From the NCBI GenBank assembly GCA_903895515.1, contig CAITUB010000098.1:1-6130 (forward strand): a DNA stretch of 6,130 nucleotides. Direction: 5' to 3'. This document shows, in pieces, positions 5,524-6,130 of this stretch (positions are counted from its first letter, which is position 1; each line of letters opens with the position of its first letter). This DNA is from an uncultured Acidimicrobium sp. GTDB taxonomy: Bacteria; Actinomycetota; Acidimicrobiia; Acidimicrobiales; Ilumatobacteraceae. The translations under genes and the position numbers were made by a program. Below the pieces are notes generated by a model. It was not told where the DNA came from, searched no databases, and was given only the letters and a program-made list of their open reading frames with translations.

Positions 5524-6130
5524 GGGACGACAGTAGTTGCCACTGCACCGCCAGGAGCATCTGTGGTCACCGTTTCATTAGGAATTGTTGTTGGCATTGC
5601 GTCCAAAACTTTTGAGTCATCGTGGAAAACAGACTCTAAGCACTGACCATTATTGCGGTCGTGTGCAAACTCAAGAGAACGTGCAATCGCAGTTGCAAGA
5701 ACTAATCGCCCATCTGCTGTCAAGTGAATTCCATCGTTGCCAATCAAACCGTTGTTACGCGCCACTGCCGCCCAGTCAAGCACGGTTACGTTGCCGTATT
5801 CATCAGCAACACGCTTGATGATTTCATTGATCTGTAATTGTTTCGGACGAAACTCGGCAGTGGTAAGCACCACGAATGGATTCTGCGAAAGCACATCAAA
5901 CATTTCGCGCAGCTTCTCTTCGTATGCCGTCATGTTGTCGTCATTGTTGGTGCCAAGAAACACCACCGCAGTGTCCCAACCTTCTTCCCACCTTCGGCCA
6001 AGCACTTTTGAGCCAAAACCAATAAATTCTCCTGCTTGTGCTTCTACAGCCACTTGCCAGCCAAGTTTGGTGAGTGTGTTGCACATTTCATTGCCGTAGC
6101 GATTTGAAGTCGATGCAAAAATTGAATCGC
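5520..6130 (-). CDS. SGNH/GDSL-type hydrolase domain protein (5' end outside window)
   Basis: The leftward frame is open from base 6128 to a TGA at 5520, giving 202 visible residues. It begins DSIFASTSNRYGNEM; the two bases before (GC) would complete a Gly codon if the next base is G, giving the block I GDSI with its nucleophile serine. Block III is FLGTNNDDN near 5960-5940. Block V is NDGIHLTADG, with catalytic Asp (5735-5733) and His (5726-5724). The ATG at 6086 is therefore internal, not the start. Such domains are esterases or O-acetyl transfer modules, either alone or as the C-terminal part of membrane acyltransferase-3 proteins; the missing N-terminus would decide. After the fold comes a low-complexity tail rich in Thr, Pro and Val (last ~25 residues). 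It and the only two visible cysteines (codons at 6083 and 5642) suggest an extracytoplasmic location. The gene overlaps the LLM oxidoreductase start by ATGA. Confidence 0.85.
   Translation of the reverse strand, partial: DSIFASTSNRYGNEMCNTLTKLGWQVAVEAQAGEFIGFGSKVLGRRWEEGWDTAVVFLGTNNDDNMTAYEEKLREMFDVLSQNPFVVLTTAEFRPKQLQINEIIKRVADEYGNVTVLDWAAVARNNGLIGNDGIHLTADGRLVLATAIARSLEFAHDRNNGQCLESVFHDDSKVLDAMPTTIPNETVTTDAPGGAVATTVVP

Noticed and set aside
5520..6086. ATG at 6086 as the true start of the SGNH gene
   Set aside because: The frame stays open upstream to the window edge and encodes the catalytic block I (DSI, probably GDSI), so the gene begins outside the window.
1..6130. Searched for tRNA/rRNA, CRISPR repeats, insertion sequences, phage or toxin-antitoxin/defence genes
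   Set aside because: Coding density is near complete with ordinary metabolic families, and no direct-repeat arrays, terminal inverted repeats or RNA gene signatures were seen.

Overview
The window is a compact, gene-dense stretch of bacterial chromosome with a roughly balanced base composition. It holds seven protein-coding genes and almost no non-coding DNA. Gene content points to an actinobacterium. The evidence is an F420-type luciferase-like oxidoreductase, a HAD protein with a 'FDAGG' motif I, a threonine/proline/valine-rich tail on the SGNH protein, and starts without Shine-Dalgarno sequences. My best guess is a moderate-GC aquatic member of Acidimicrobiia. That is inference from protein style; there is no 16S or other marker here.

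Left arm, minus strand (2407 down to 1): three genes read leftward as one tight unit. They are a 266-aa protein that looks like a divergent eIF-2B-alpha/ribose-bisphosphate-isomerase-type protein, a 313-aa HpcH/HpaI (CitE/malyl-CoA lyase-type) C-C lyase, and a HAD-superfamily protein. The HAD gene starts on a GTG overlapping the lyase stop codon, and its last residues lie beyond base 1.

Divergent junction (2408-2448): a 41-bp intergenic region contains a near-perfect inverted repeat. Each arm reads CTASCGTCTCA toward a gene and sits where a leaderless -10 element would sit. It looks like a back-to-back promoter pair and/or an operator for both arms.

Right arm, plus strand (2449-4598): a 162-aa thioredoxin-fold-like protein without a CXXC motif overlaps by one base a 553-aa single-chain class I [4Fe-4S] fumarase.

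Far right, minus strand (6130 down to 4603): an SGNH/GDSL hydrolase-domain protein, whose 5' end lies outside the window, overlaps by an ATGA an F420-dependent LLM oxidoreductase. The latter converges on the fumarase with only 4 bp between stop codons.

Functionally, the central divergent pair suggests central carbon handling. Fumarase makes malate, and the lyase belongs to the family that cleaves malyl-CoA, citramalyl-CoA or citryl-type substrates. The shared control region makes co-regulation plausible. I see no RNA genes, mobile elements, CRISPR arrays, phage genes or defence genes. The most unusual items are the symmetric divergent promoter/dyad, the redox-inactive-looking thioredoxin-like partner of an Fe-S fumarase, and the HAD protein lacking the second motif I aspartate.
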